From NCBI GenBank assembly GCA_016721465.1, contig JADKIA010000003.1:1-64000 (forward strand): DNA of 64,000 nt. Direction: 5' to 3'. Below, in pieces: positions 26,231-35,075 of this stretch. The translations under genes and the position numbers were made by a program. The number at the start of each line of letters is the position of its first letter. Position 1 is the stretch's first letter. This stretch comes from Ideonella sp. Lineage in GTDB: Bacteria; Pseudomonadota; Gammaproteobacteria; Burkholderiales; Burkholderiaceae_C. The notes under the pieces are model-generated. The model was not told the DNA's origin. It saw only the letters and a list, made by a program, of their open reading frames with translations, and did not search any database.

Positions 26231-26569
26231 AGCGGGCGGCCTCGGTGTTGAAACACTGCGGAATGTTGATGAGCCCTGGGCATGACCGTGAGGTTGCCAG
26301 CATTGCCTGAGATTGGCAATGGCCTGTGCTCGAGGAAGCCATCGACCTTGGATGCAGAAGTGGAAGTGGCCCGAATGTGCCAAAGGTCTTGGCGATGGCG
26401 GACAACGGAGCTTCTTATATTGGCCTGGCGAGATGGCGGTGGCGGGCCAGCTGACAATTCCAGCCCAGCGAGCGCGCCGGATCGCGAGCCAGACAGCGCT
26501 GCAAAGTAGGCGACTTCAGGATTTGAGCGCACAAACCTTGGGCCGCAATGTATTCGGCTGTTGGCCGCT
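26231..26569 (-). repeat. Non-coding repeat cassette body, copy 9 (339 bp)
   Basis: Close to copy 18 (40945-41283): both start AGCGGGCGGCCTCGGTG. Confidence 0.92.
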
Positions 26570-26647
26570 GCCTAACGTTCGACATGAGTGGCGGACCAAA
26601 GGGCGCGAAGCGGCCTTTGGTCTGTCCGCTCGATGGAGGGGTTAGGC
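26570..26647 (-). other. attC site, short unique type (78 nt)
   Basis: Arm GTTCGACATGAGTGGCGGACC and stem ACCAAAGG / CCTTTGGT with loop GCGCGAAGCG. Unlike any other site here. R'' ends the 26642 gene. Confidence 0.88.
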
Positions 26648-27004
26648 GTCAGGCCCAGCACTTTGCAGATGCTTCTGTTTGTAGCGGTTGGGTTCCTCAA
26701 AGAATTCAATGATCTTCGTCCCCGCCACAAGCATTGCACTGTGGATAGCTCCCGCCGGAATGTAGTACGAGCTTCCAGCGCTATGACTTCGAGTTGATCC
26801 ATTGACCGTCAGTTCGACCATTCCCTCCAACACGGTGCCCCACTGACCCTTGTGGCTGTGCGGGGGAAGTTCGACGTCCTTCAGGATCTGAAAGAAGACG
26901 AGTTGACCATGTTCGGATTGGAGCAGGCTAGTGCGTACCGTGGTCGACGGAATCGGAAGCTCGACCTCCGGCAATCGCGTGATGATCTCTGGTAGTTCCA
27001 TCAT
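26642..27004 (-). CDS. Cupin-domain protein
   Basis: 120 residues, single small cupin. Motif 1 is PPHSHKGQWGTVLEG at about 46-60 (H, H then E), and motif 2 is PAGAIHSAMLV at about 82-92 (H). Two adjacent Met codons (MMELPE) leave a one-codon ambiguity in the start. The cupin fold and the IIEFFEEP end recall small sugar- or ectoine-type cupins; the substrate cannot be read from the sequence. Confidence 0.83.
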   Translation of the reverse strand: MMELPEIITRLPEVELPIPSTTVRTSLLQSEHGQLVFFQILKDVELPPHSHKGQWGTVLEGMVELTVNGSTRSHSAGSSYYIPAGAIHSAMLVAGTKIIEFFEEPNRYKQKHLQSAGPDA

Positions 27005-27091
27005 TGCTCCAGTAGGGTTGCTGCTGACGCCGCGTGCGCACGGCGCCGTCTTCGGGAATGTTGGCGAGGCACGCTTGGGATTTCCTCTGAC

Positions 27092-27202
27092 GCCTAACGT
27101 GGGAATTGAGCTGCCCGGAACAGCGTGGTGCGTTTGGCCCAGAATGAAATGAGGGCCAAATGCGCCACGCTGTGGAGGGTCAGCTCGAATGACGGGTTAG
27201 GC
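27092..27202 (-). other. attC site, family A
   Basis: 111 nt with CCCGGAACAG. R'' ends the 27197 gene. Confidence 0.93.
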
Positions 27203-27703
27203 GTCGCGCGAAGTGGGACTGATTGACTCACGGTCGTAGTAGTCAGCCTCGCTCTCGGATCGAACAAGCTTTCGCAGTCTTGGGGCGGTGGGGCTGCCCG
27301 CGAATACGCCGATCTTGCTTGAGTCCGGGTACTCGCACACCTCAACTTCGGCCAATACAGAAAGCGAAAGATAGCGCATGGTGACGGACCCTGTGTTGAT
27401 GATCTGGTGGGCCGTGTCCGGGCCACCCGTTGGGCAGGCAATGACATCGTGTGTCTTGATCCTGTACGTCTGGCTCCCGAAGCGCAATTCTCCTTCACCA
27501 TCCAGGATGAGAAACATCTCTTCCTCGGCGCGGTGTGAATGAAACGGACACTGAGCACTTCCGGGCGGAAGCTCTGTGAGGTTGTAGCGCAATTTCTGGG
27601 CACCGATTGCAGCGCTGAACTGAGCGCGTCTGGAGCTGTAGAAGCCGTTTTGCTCAACATCGGTGAACTCGACGTCGGCGAGATTGACGAAAGGTTTTGT
27701 CAT
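27197..27703 (-). CDS. Cupin-domain protein
   Basis: 168 residues from MTKPFVNLADVEF, chosen because GGAG lies 5 nt upstream; an ATG five codons earlier is also open. Cupin motif 1 is CPFHSHRAEEEMFLILDGEGE (split near 51-71) and motif 2 is GGPDTAHQIINTG. The C-terminal YPDSSKIGVF is typical of a cupin subgroup sometimes annotated as auxin-binding-like. Ligand unknown. Confidence 0.84.
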   Translation of the reverse strand: MTKPFVNLADVEFTDVEQNGFYSSRRAQFSAAIGAQKLRYNLTELPPGSAQCPFHSHRAEEEMFLILDGEGELRFGSQTYRIKTHDVIACPTGGPDTAHQIINTGSVTMRYLSLSVLAEVEVCEYPDSSKIGVFAGSPTAPRLRKLVRSESEADYYDRESISPTSRDA

Positions 27704-27748
27704 GCCATCTCCATCCATGCGTGGAACTCCAGCGATCTATGTTGCGAC

Positions 27749-27859
27749 GCCTAACGTTGGAATTGAGCTGCCCGGAGCGGCGTGGTGCGTTTGGCCCAGA
27801 ATGAAATGAGGGCCAAATGCGCCACGCTGTGGAGGGTCAGCTCGAATGACGGGTTAGGC
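27749..27859 (-). other. attC site, family A
   Basis: 111 nt with GTTGGAATTG instead of GTGGGAATTG. Belongs to repeat body 10. Confidence 0.93.
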
Positions 27860-28198
27860 AGCGGCCGGCCTGGGCTTTGGAAGACCGCAGAAGCTTGAGG
27901 AACCTTGGACATGGCCTTGAGGTTGCCAGCATTGCCTGAGATTGGCAATGGCCAGTGCTCGAGGAAGGAATCCGAGTTGAACGCGGAAGTGGAGGTGGTA
28001 CCAATACGCCAAAGGTTTAAGCGTTGGCGGACACTGAAGCACCTTACATTGACTCGGCGAATTTGCAGTGGCGAGGCAGCTGCCATTTCGAGGCCAGCGA
28101 GCGCACCAGAACGCGAACGATACGGCGCTGCAAGGAAGCCGACTTCAGAATCTGAACGCACCAGCCTTGGCCCGCAATGCATTCGGCTGTTGGCCGCT
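27860..28198 (-). repeat. Non-coding repeat cassette body, copy 10 (339 bp)
   Basis: Divergent central part (ATCCGAGTTGAACGCGG, CACTGAAGCACC, ATTTGCAGTGGCGAGG) shared only with copy 24; flanks follow the common consensus. Confidence 0.92.
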
Positions 28199-28309
28199 GC
28201 CTAACGTTGGAATTGAGCTGCCCGGAGCAGCGTGGTGCGTTTGGCCCAGAATGAAATGAAGGCCAAATGCGCCACGCTGTGGAGGGTCAGCTCGAATGAC
28301 GGGTTAGGC
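28199..28309 (-). other. attC site, family A
   Basis: 111 nt with ATGAAATGAAGG in the apical loop. Belongs to the 28328 gene. Confidence 0.93.
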
Positions 28310-28327
28310 CGCGCTGCGCGCATGAGG

Positions 28328-28717
28328 CTAGAACCACATGTCCCTAATGCACTTTCCGTCGGACGGCAAGTCCTCCCACTTGTCAAGACCGTCAAAGTGG
28401 TCGATGGGGACTTGCGCTATCGGATCGGGTTCGGTCATGCGCAGGTTCACAGCGATTCGTCTGCGGCCTTCCGTGTTTGGCTTTAAGGCCCGCCAGTGCG
28501 TGATGCCACCGCACTTTGGGCAGAAGTTGAAACTCAACGACTCGCCGCGGATGTATGGGGTGGTCTGGCCCTCTACCTTGATGTTCTCGCCTTCGTAGCC
28601 GTAGGCCCAGAGCACTCCGTACCTACGACACGCTGTGCAGTTGCAAGCCGTCGCAGACTCGGGGAGCTCATCCAGTTGCCAGCGAGATGATCCACAGTGA
28701 CAGGAGCCTTTAAGCAT
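28328..28717 (-). CDS. GFA/CENP-V family zinc protein
   Basis: 129 residues from MLKGSCHCGSSRWQL. Zinc ligands are in the canonical positions: CHCG (about 6-9), CNCTACRRYG (25-34), FCPKCGG (65-71, ending in the HWR motif). This is the glutathione-dependent formaldehyde-activating (GFA)-like fold, usually a carbon-sulphur lyase or a metal-binding protein of unknown substrate. The start leaves an 80-nt leader after the attC core. Confidence 0.88.
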   Translation of the reverse strand: MLKGSCHCGSSRWQLDELPESATACNCTACRRYGVLWAYGYEGENIKVEGQTTPYIRGESLSFNFCPKCGGITHWRALKPNTEGRRRIAVNLRMTEPDPIAQVPIDHFDGLDKWEDLPSDGKCIRDMWF

Positions 28718-28798
28718 GTGTGCGTTCCGGTAGGGTGACGACGGCCAGGATTCTCGGTTGTTTTGGTCAGCACAGAGCTCAAAGTTCACGATCGCGCG

Positions 28799-28909
28799 GC
28801 CTAACGTTGGAATTGAGTTGCCCGGAGCGGCGTGGCGCAATTGGCCCAGAATGAAATGAGGGCCAATTGAGGCACGCTGTGGAGGGTCAACTCGAATGAC
28901 GGGTTAGGC
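28799..28909 (-). other. attC site, family A
   Basis: 111 nt, most divergent of the family: GAGTTGCCCGG, CGCAATTGGCCC, and ATTGAGGCACG on the other arm. Belongs to the 28911 gene. Confidence 0.92.
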
Positions 28910-28910
28910 G

Positions 28911-29441
28911 TCATACAAGGGACCATGAAGCACTGACAGACTTCGGCCTTATGAACGCCACGGCGCGATATGCGGCTGAGGTGAGGATGAACTCGCGGAA
29001 CGCAGAGAGCTGACCTACTGACTGGCACCACCGATTGCCAGGCTGGACCGCTTCGAGAGTTGCGCTGGGCAGATATCTTGCCTTCAATGAGAGTTGGCTA
29101 ATGAGGCTGGTGTCATCTACTCGCCGAATGAATTGGCGTGTAATGTCGAGCTCAAAGCATCGTCCTTGGCCCCAGTCGTAGGTTCCCCATTGATACAAAA
29201 GCATGTCTGCGTCGGGGGCAGGTGCCAATCCAACGGGCTGGGCAGATGTGTAGAAGCCGAGCATTAGATCAACAAGCTGGCCAGAACTGAGTGACTGGAG
29301 CAGTTGCTTACGTTGCAGCGCGAATTGTTCGAGCGCGGCGACCGATTGCGAGGGAGCGAAAGGCGCATTATTCTGCGAGGCAAGCCCTGGCATGGTCGTC
29401 CAGAGCGAAGCCTGAAGAAGACAGCGGCGGACGTGATTCAT
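28911..29441 (-). CDS. Probable exported protein of unknown function
   Basis: 176 residues from MNHVRRCLLQASLW. The N-terminus is basic then moderately hydrophobic (LLQASLWTTMPGLASQ), a weak signal peptide. The body contains SLSSGQLVDLMLGFYTS and WGQGRCFELDITRQFIRR, which resembles proteins measuring or storing results in a fixed fold, but I recognise no family. Start 3 nt from the attC core. Confidence 0.7.
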   Translation of the reverse strand: MNHVRRCLLQASLWTTMPGLASQNNAPFAPSQSVAALEQFALQRKQLLQSLSSGQLVDLMLGFYTSAQPVGLAPAPDADMLLYQWGTYDWGQGRCFELDITRQFIRRVDDTSLISQLSLKARYLPSATLEAVQPGNRWCQSVGQLSAFREFILTSAAYRAVAFIRPKSVSASWSLV

Positions 29442-29444
29442 GGC

Positions 29445-29555
29445 GCCTAACGTGGGAATTGAGCTGCCCGGAGCAGCGTGGTGCATTTGGCCCAGAATGA
29501 AATGAGGGCCGAATGCGCCACGCTGTGGAGGGTCAGCTCGAATGACGGGTTAGGC
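29445..29555 (-). other. attC site, family A
   Basis: 111 nt. Belongs to repeat body 11. Confidence 0.93.
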
Positions 29556-29894
29556 AGCGGCCGGCCTCGGCCTTGAAACACTGCGGAATGTTGATGAACC
29601 CTTGGCATGGCCGTGAGGTTGCCAGCATTGCCTGAGATTGGCAATGGCCTGTGCTCGAGGGAGGCATCGACCTTGAATGCAGAAGTGGAAGTGGCCCGAA
29701 TGTGCCAAAGGTCTTGGCGCTGGCGGGCCAGGGAGCTTCCTACATTGCCCTGGCGAGATGGCGGTGGCGGGGCAGCGGACAATTCCAGCCCAGCGAGCGC
29801 GCCGGATCGCGAGCCAGATGGCGCTGCAAAGAAGGCGACTTCAAGATTTGAAAGCACAAGCCTTGGCCCGCAATGTATTTGGCTGTTGGCCGCT
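29556..29894 (-). repeat. Non-coding repeat cassette body, copy 11 (339 bp)
   Basis: Near-identical to copy 16 (34626-34964) after the first ~65 bp; carries GGCGGGCCAGGGAGC and CAAGATTTGAAAGC. Confidence 0.92.
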
Positions 29895-30005
29895 GCCTAA
29901 CGTGGGAATTGAGCTGCCCGGAGCAGCGTGGTGCGTTTGGCCCAGAATGAAATGAGGGCCAAAGGCGCCACGCTGTGGAGGGTCAGCTCGAATGACGGGT
30001 TAGGC
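29895..30005 (-). other. attC site, family A
   Basis: 111 nt. First site of the block 29895-32411 that duplicates 18806-20155. Belongs to repeat body 12. Confidence 0.93.
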
Positions 30006-30344
30006 AGCGGCCGGCCTGGGCGTTGAAAGACTGCGGAGTGTTGATGAGCCCTGGGCATGACCGTGAGGTTGCCAGCATTGCCTGAGATTGGCAATGGCCG
30101 GTGCTCGAGGAAGGCATCGACCTTGAATGCAGAAGTGGAAGTGGCCCGAATGTGCCAAAGGTCTTGGCGTTGGCGAACAACGGAGCTTCTTACATTGGCC
30201 TGGCGAGATGGCGGTGGCGGCGCAGCTGACAATTCCAGCCCAGCGAGCGCACCGGATCGCGAGCCAGACAGCGCGGCAAGGAAGCCGACCCCAAAATGTA
30301 AACGCACAAGCCTTGGCCCGCAATGCATTCGGCTGTTGGCCGCT
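30006..30344 (-). repeat. Non-coding repeat cassette body, copy 12 (339 bp)
   Basis: Near-identical to copy 2; one visible change (GACCCCAAAATG for GACCTCAAAATG). Confidence 0.93.
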
Positions 30345-30451
30345 GCCTAACGTGAATTGAGCTGCCCGGAGCAGCGTGGCGCGTTTGGCCCAGAATGAAA
30401 TGAGGGCCAAATGCGCCACGCTGTGGAGGGTCAGCTCGAATGACGGGTTAG

Positions 30452-31616
30452 GGCAACGCTGAACAAGCACCCCTTGCAAGGTGAGTCAGCGGCCATGATT
30501 TCGGGATGCGGGAAGTCATGATTGTGGCGATCGGTTTCCAGGCCCACCGGGCCTTGCGAACGGGTCTTTCGACCCTGTTTTCGTCCTCATGGACGCACCC
30601 GTGCCATCAGCCGCGTTCGCGACATGAAGATGTTGGCCAGCGCCAGCGCCGTGAACGCGCGAGTGGCGTTCTTGGCCAAGCCCCGGTAGCGTGTCTTGCT
30701 GAAGCCCCACAGCCGCTTGACCACACCGAAGACATGTTCAACCCGCGCTCGAATCTTGGACTTCTCGTGGTTTCTCGCCCACTTGGCTTCGTCGACCTCG
30801 CCGCCGCGCCTGCGCACGCGCTCGTTGGTCAGGTCCTTCGCCTTGGGCGCCTTGCTTTGAATCAGCTCGCGCTGGCCCGAATACGCGCTGTCGCCGTACA
30901 CGCGCTGCTCGTCGCCGTGCAGCAGGTCCGGCAGGGGATGCTTGTCGTGCACGTTGGCCGCCGTCACCACGGCGCTGTGAGTCAGGCCCGTCTTGCTGTC
31001 CACGCCAATGTGCAGCTTCATCCCGAAGTACCACTGCTGGCCCTTCTTGGTCTGGTGCATCTCGGGGTCGCGCGCCTTGTCCGCGTTCTTCGTCGAGCTG
31101 GGTGCCCCGATGATGGTTGCGTCCACGATCGTGCCCTTGCCCACCTTCACACCCTTGGCCTGCAGCACCTCGCCTACCTTGGCGAACAGCTGCTCGCCCA
31201 GCTTGTGCTCGCCCAGCAGGCGTCGGAACTTCAGCAGCGTCGTTCCGTCGGGCACCCGCTCGCGACCCAGATCGATGCCCACGAAGCGCCGCAAGCTCGT
31301 GCTGTCGAGCAGCGCCTCCTCGCAGGCTTCATCGGCCAGGTTGAACCAGTGCTGCACGAAGTGCATCCGCAGCATCCGCTCCAGCCCGATGGGCGGGCGT
31401 CCGCCTTCGCCCTTGGGGTAATGCGGCTCGATCACTTCGCACAGCTGCGCCCAGGGCACGATCGCCTCCATCGTCTGAAGGAACACGTCGCGTTTGGTCG
31501 GCTTGCGGTATTGTTCAAATGCGGCTTGCTGATCGGCGGCCATGGCGAGTGTTTGCTGCTTCATACGTAGTTAACGTGTTAGCCATCTATTCGTTGACGG
31601 CTTTTTCAGCATTGCC
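30452..31616 (-). mobile_element. IS5-family insertion sequence, copy 4 (intact reference copy)
   Basis: 1165 bp with TTAG duplicated on both sides and imperfect terminal inverted repeats (GGCAATGCTGAAAAAGCC versus GGCAACGCTGAACAAGCACC). The only copy in the window with a full-length transposase frame, so probably the active source. Confidence 0.96.
30587..31564 (-). CDS. IS5-family transposase, intact
   Basis: 325 residues. The N-terminal domain has the LERMLRMHFVQHWFNLADEA element and the SLRRFVGIDL segment typical of the IS5 group. The catalytic core has IVDATIIGAPSSTKN (D), RVYGDSAYSGQRE (D) and IRARVEHVFGVVKR (E). It catalyses cut-and-paste transposition into YTAR targets. The ATG lies about 50 nt inside one IS end. 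All four other copies carry frameshifts relative to this sequence. Confidence 0.95.
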   Translation of the reverse strand: MKQQTLAMAADQQAAFEQYRKPTKRDVFLQTMEAIVPWAQLCEVIEPHYPKGEGGRPPIGLERMLRMHFVQHWFNLADEACEEALLDSTSLRRFVGIDLGRERVPDGTTLLKFRRLLGEHKLGEQLFAKVGEVLQAKGVKVGKGTIVDATIIGAPSSTKNADKARDPEMHQTKKGQQWYFGMKLHIGVDSKTGLTHSAVVTAANVHDKHPLPDLLHGDEQRVYGDSAYSGQRELIQSKAPKAKDLTNERVRRRGGEVDEAKWARNHEKSKIRARVEHVFGVVKRLWGFSKTRYRGLAKNATRAFTALALANIFMSRTRLMARVRP

Positions 31617-31622
31617 TTAGGC

Positions 31623-31961
31623 AGCGGCCGGCCTGGGCTTTGGATGACCGCAGAAGCTTGAAGAACCTTGGGCATGACCGTGAGGTTGCCAGCATTGCCT
31701 GAGAATGGCAATCGCTTGTGCTCGAGGAAGGCATCGGCCTTGAATGCAGAAGTGGAAGTGGTCCGAATGGGCCAAAGGTCTTGGCGTTGGCGAATCACGG
31801 AGCTTCTTATATTGCCCTGGCGAGATGACGGTGGCGGCACAGCTGACAATTCGAGCCCAGCGAGCGCACCAGAACGCGAACGATACGGCGCTGCAAGGAA
31901 GCCGACTTCAGAATCTGAACGCACCAGCCTTGGCCCGCAATGCATTCGGCTGTTGGCCGCT
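31623..31961 (-). repeat. Non-coding repeat cassette body, copy 13 (339 bp)
   Basis: Near-identical to copy 3, differing at a single position noticed (GCATTCGG for GTATTCGG). Confidence 0.93.
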
Positions 31962-32072
31962 GCCTAACGTGGGAATTGAGCTGCCCGGAGCAGCGTGGTG
32001 CGTTTGGCCCAGAATGAAATGAGGGCCAAATGCGCCACGCTGTGGAGGGTCAGCTCGAATGACGGGTTAGGC
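31962..32072 (-). other. attC site, family A
   Basis: 111 nt. Belongs to repeat body 14. Confidence 0.93.
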
Positions 32073-32411
32073 AGCGGCCGGTTTGGGCTTTGGAAGACCG
32101 CAGAAGCTTGAGGAACCTTGGGCATGACCGTGAGGTTGCCAGCATTGCCTGAGAATGGCAATGGCCTGTGCTCGAGGAAGGCATCGGCCTTGAATGCAGA
32201 AGTGGAAGTGGCCCGAATGTGCCTAAGGTCTTGGCGTTGGCGGACAACGGAGCTTCTTGTATTGCCATGGCGAGATGACGGTGGCGGTGCAGCCGGCAAT
32301 TCGAGCCCAGCGAGCGCACGGGAACGCGAGCCAGACGGCGCTGCAACGAAGGAGTCTTCAGAGACTAAACGCACAGGCCTTGGCCCGCAATGCATTCGGC
32401 TGTTGGCCGCT
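32073..32411 (-). repeat. Non-coding repeat cassette body, copy 14 (339 bp)
   Basis: First ~265 bp like copy 4; the last ~75 bp (GAGTCTTCAGAGACTAAACG) like copy 20, so a mosaic. Confidence 0.92.
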
Positions 32412-32537
32412 GCCTAACGTTCGCGGTGAGCTGCCCGCGGAGGCATAGCGCCTGGCCCGTGCGGCGCAAGATGTACAACGGCGCCGCGCGGGCCAGGTGC
32501 TATGCCGTAGCGGGTCAGCTCGACCAAGGGGTTAGGC
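32412..32537 (-). other. attC site, family E (126 nt)
   Basis: Stem CGCCTGGCCCGTGCGGCGC. Belongs to the 32600 gene. Confidence 0.92.
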
Positions 32538-32599
32538 CGCGCTCTCTGAAGAACACAGCAGGGCCTTGATGAAATGCAGCTCATTCGTGCAGCGCCTAT

Positions 32600-32992
32600 T
32601 CAGAGCATATCGAAGTCTACGTGCGGTCGGATTGAGACGGGAAGCATGGTGAAACCAAGAGCAAGCGACAGGTAGTAGCGGTGGTAGCCATCGCGAACAC
32701 GGAGCCTACCGCTTGCTTCCGAAGGCGGGGATGTGACCTCCAGTGGCGGTATGGGACTGTTCCGAGCGATTGCGGACAGTAGTTCCTGCGATCTGGCCTG
32801 ATCAAGCCCTGGAACACCAGGTGAGCGTGTTGGTGGTGCCACCCTGGCTATCGGCACCAATGTAGTTGGCCATTCAATTTCTGATGTTGCTGAGAATGCA
32901 GAAGCCCCAGCCGGGAGTGCGCTCTTGGCGGAAGCGAGCCAGGCGTCTGGAACCTCAATCTCGACGTTGTCGCTGGGCAGGTTGATCAGCAT
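32600..32992 (-). CDS. ParB/Srx-like nuclease-fold protein
   Basis: 130 residues from MLINLPSDNVEIEVPDAW. The C-terminal half has the ParB N-terminal-type pattern: QARSQELLSAIARNSPIPPLEV followed by GRLRVRDGYHRYYLSLALGF, where DGYHR matches the DGxHR motif of ParB/sulfiredoxin-fold proteins. Such stand-alone domains bind or hydrolyse nucleotides or DNA. An N-terminal TLVPIARVAPP links to it. The start is 9 nt after the attC core. Confidence 0.78.
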   Translation of the reverse strand: MLINLPSDNVEIEVPDAWLASAKSALPAGASAFSATSEIEWPTTLVPIARVAPPTRSPGVPGLDQARSQELLSAIARNSPIPPLEVTSPPSEASGRLRVRDGYHRYYLSLALGFTMLPVSIRPHVDFDML

Positions 32993-33000
32993 TCCGTGCG

Positions 33001-33132
33001 GCCTAACGTTGGAATTGAGCTGCTCGCGTAGGCGTGGCGCCTTGACCGGCCAGGGCGACAATGCGCGAAGCGCATGCCCTGGGCGGGCGAGGTGCCATGC
33101 CGGAGCGAGTCAGCTCGAATGACGGGTTAGGC
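33001..33132 (-). other. attC site, family D (132 nt)
   Basis: Apical GACAATGCGCGAAGCGCATGCCC. Belongs to the 33133-33507 cassette. Confidence 0.92.
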
Positions 33133-33507
33133 CACGCTTTTGTGCGCTGAAGTTCGAGGCTCACGGTTGAGTGCAGCAAGGCGAAATTTGGGTAGCTGGA
33201 GCGTGGAGAACAGCTTTGATAGACCAAGGCGGCTCTCGCGGTCCGCGCTCTGCGCGGCACGTGGAACTGAATAGATTCGCTGGTAGAGCATTTTGCTCGG
33301 TTTGGATGACCCGGCAGGAACTCTTTGAGCGCCTTGATCGCTTGCCCCGGTTTCTGGCCTTCCTCTGGGCGCACAGCGCCCATGCCGCGCCGTGCGCGGC
33401 CAACGTGCTGATCTTTCCGAGGCGCACCAGCAGCAAGGCATGCTCGGCCCATGCGCCGGGCTAACTTGAATTTGGCCGATGGAAGCGCGTGGCGCATGTG
33501 ATGCGTG
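33133..33507 (-). other. Cassette body without a convincing gene
   Basis: 375 bp. One minus frame uses the R'' TAA (ending TSAHKSVA) with a possible ATG at 33291, giving 54 residues. Two other minus frames are open too and none has a recognisable motif or ribosome-binding site. I see no reason to prefer one. Possibly decayed. Confidence 0.5.
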
Positions 33508-33618
33508 GCCCAACGTGGGAATTGAGCTGCCCGGAGCAGCGTGGTTCATTTGGCCCAGAATGAAATGAGGGCCGAATGCGCCACGCTGTGGAGGGTCAGC
33601 TCGAATGACGGGTTAGGC
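33508..33618 (-). other. attC site, family A, with GCCCAAC core
   Basis: 111 nt; left core GCCCAAC instead of GCCTAAC. Belongs to repeat body 15. Confidence 0.92.
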
Positions 33619-33957
33619 AGCGGCCGGCCTCGGCCTTGAAACACTGCGGAATGTTGATGAACCCTTGGCATGGCCGTGAGGTTGCCAGCATTGCCTGCGA
33701 TTGGCAATGGCCAGTGCGCGAGGAAGGCATCGGCCGTGAATTCGGAAGTGGAAGTGGTCCGAATGGGCCAAAGGTTTAGGCGATGGCGGACAACGATGCT
33801 TCTTGCATTGCCATGGCGAGATGACGGTGGCGGCGCAGCTGACAATTCCAGCCCAGCGAGCGCACCGGATCGCGAGCCAGACGGCGTTGCAAAGAAGGCG
33901 ACTTCAAGATTTGAAAGCACAAACCTTGGCCCGCAATGTGTTCGGCTGTTGGCCGCT
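33619..33957 (-). repeat. Non-coding repeat cassette body, copy 15 (339 bp)
   Basis: Clear mosaic: first ~65 bp and last ~60 bp match copy 11, the middle (CAGTGCGCGAG, GGTTTAGGCGATGG) matches copies 5, 6 and 17. Confidence 0.92.
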
Positions 33958-34083
33958 GCCTAACGTTGGAATTGAGCTGCTCGCGTAGGCATGGCGCCTG
34001 GCCCGCGCGGTGCACGATGACGATAGGCACCGCGCGGGCCAGGTGCCATGCCGGAGCGAGTCAGCTCGAATGACGGGTTAGGC
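33958..34083 (-). other. attC site, family D (126 nt)
   Basis: Stem CCTGGCCCGCGCGGTGC / GCACCGCGCGGGCCAGG, fully paired. Belongs to the 34085 gene. Confidence 0.92.
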
Positions 34084-34084
34084 G

Positions 34085-34504
34085 TCACTGGTTGCCACCA
34101 AGTTTGATCTTGGTCTGAAGCTCTCGGGCAAGCTTCTCGACCGAAGCAAGATCAGTCTTGGCTTGGAGTAGAAATTCCTCGTCGAACTGATTCGGGTCTG
34201 CCCAGTAGCGGCCCTTGATATCACATTTCTTGGCAAGCGATGCAAGTCCCAGCCGTTCAAGTTCGAATCCTACTTCTGTCCACTTGACGGCTATATCAGC
34301 TTCTGTCGAGTGATTCTGATGGCCTTGGCTGAGTCCACGTGAATAGGCTTGCGTCATCCGCAAAGCAGCGATCACCTTGCTTAATGCCAGCAAGCTCTCC
34401 TGCTTCCGGGCGGCCTTTGCGCGAGATAGATTGCGCACCCATGTTGCGACGTGAGTGCCGATGACTTTGGCAATTCCGCCGACTGAGACTGGGTCGATGG
34501 CCAT
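34085..34504 (-). CDS. Helical protein of unknown function
   Basis: 139 residues from MAIDPVSVGGIAKVIGTHV. The N-terminal 20 residues are small and hydrophobic, like the amphipathic N-terminus of proteins that associate with membranes. The remainder is charged helix (ARKQESLLALSKVIAALRM, AKTDLASVEKLARELQTKI). No family recognised. The frame extends far upstream across attC and repeat sequence, which I regard as accidental. Confidence 0.7.
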   Translation of the reverse strand: MAIDPVSVGGIAKVIGTHVATWVRNLSRAKAARKQESLLALSKVIAALRMTQAYSRGLSQGHQNHSTEADIAVKWTEVGFELERLGLASLAKKCDIKGRYWADPNQFDEEFLLQAKTDLASVEKLARELQTKIKLGGNQ

Positions 34505-34515
34505 GTGTTTGTGAC

Positions 34516-34625
34516 GCCTAACGTGGGAATTGAGCTGCCCGGAGCAGCGTGGCGCATTTGGCCCAGAATGAAATGAGGCCAAGTGCGCCACGCTGTGGAG
34601 GGTCAGCTCGAATGACGGGTTAGGC
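34516..34625 (-). other. attC site, family A (110 nt)
   Basis: One G missing in the apical ATGAGGCC. Belongs to repeat body 16. Confidence 0.92.
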
Positions 34626-34964
34626 AGCGGCCGGCCTCGGCGTTGAAACACTGCGGAATGTTGATGAGCCCTGGGCATGGCCGTGAGGTTGCCAGCATTG
34701 CCTGAGATTGGCAATGGCCTGTGCTCGAGGAAGGCATCGACCTTGAATGCAGAAGTGGAAGTGGCCCGAATGTGCCAAAGGTCTTGGCGCTGGCGGGCCA
34801 GGGAGCTTCCTACATTGCCCTGGCGAGATGGCGGTGGCGGGGCAGCGGACAATTCCAGCCCAGCGAGCGCGCCGGATCGCGAGCCAGATGGCGCTGCAAA
34901 GAAGGCGACTTCAAGATTTGAAAGCACAAGCCTTGGCCCGCAATGTATTTGGCTGTTGGCCGCT
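34626..34964 (-). repeat. Non-coding repeat cassette body, copy 16 (339 bp)
   Basis: Near-identical to copy 11 in its last ~270 bp; its beginning (CCTCGGCGTTGAAACACTG) follows copy 23. Confidence 0.92.
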
Positions 34965-35075
34965 GCCTAACGTTGGAATTGAGCTGCCCGGAACAGCGTG
35001 GCGCACTTGGCCCAGAATGAAATGAGGGCCAGGTGCGCCACGCTGTGAAGGGTCAGCTCGAATGACGGGTTAGGC
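34965..35075 (-). other. attC site, family A
   Basis: 111 nt; paired variant CGCACTTGG / CCAGGTGCG. R'' ends the 35070 gene. Confidence 0.93.

Larger units (their letters stand above)
30345..31622 (-). other. attC site, family A, interrupted by IS copy 4
   Basis: Right core GTTAG|GC is split at TTAG (30448-30451 and 31617-31620). The left arm also lacks two bases (GTGAATTGAG). Without the IS it would be 109 nt. Belongs to repeat body 13. Confidence 0.9.

Noticed and set aside
30506..31570. 354-codon frame antisense to the IS5 transposase (also in the other copies)
   Set aside because: Shadow of the transposase: GC-rich codons leave the complementary frame open. No known protein matches it.
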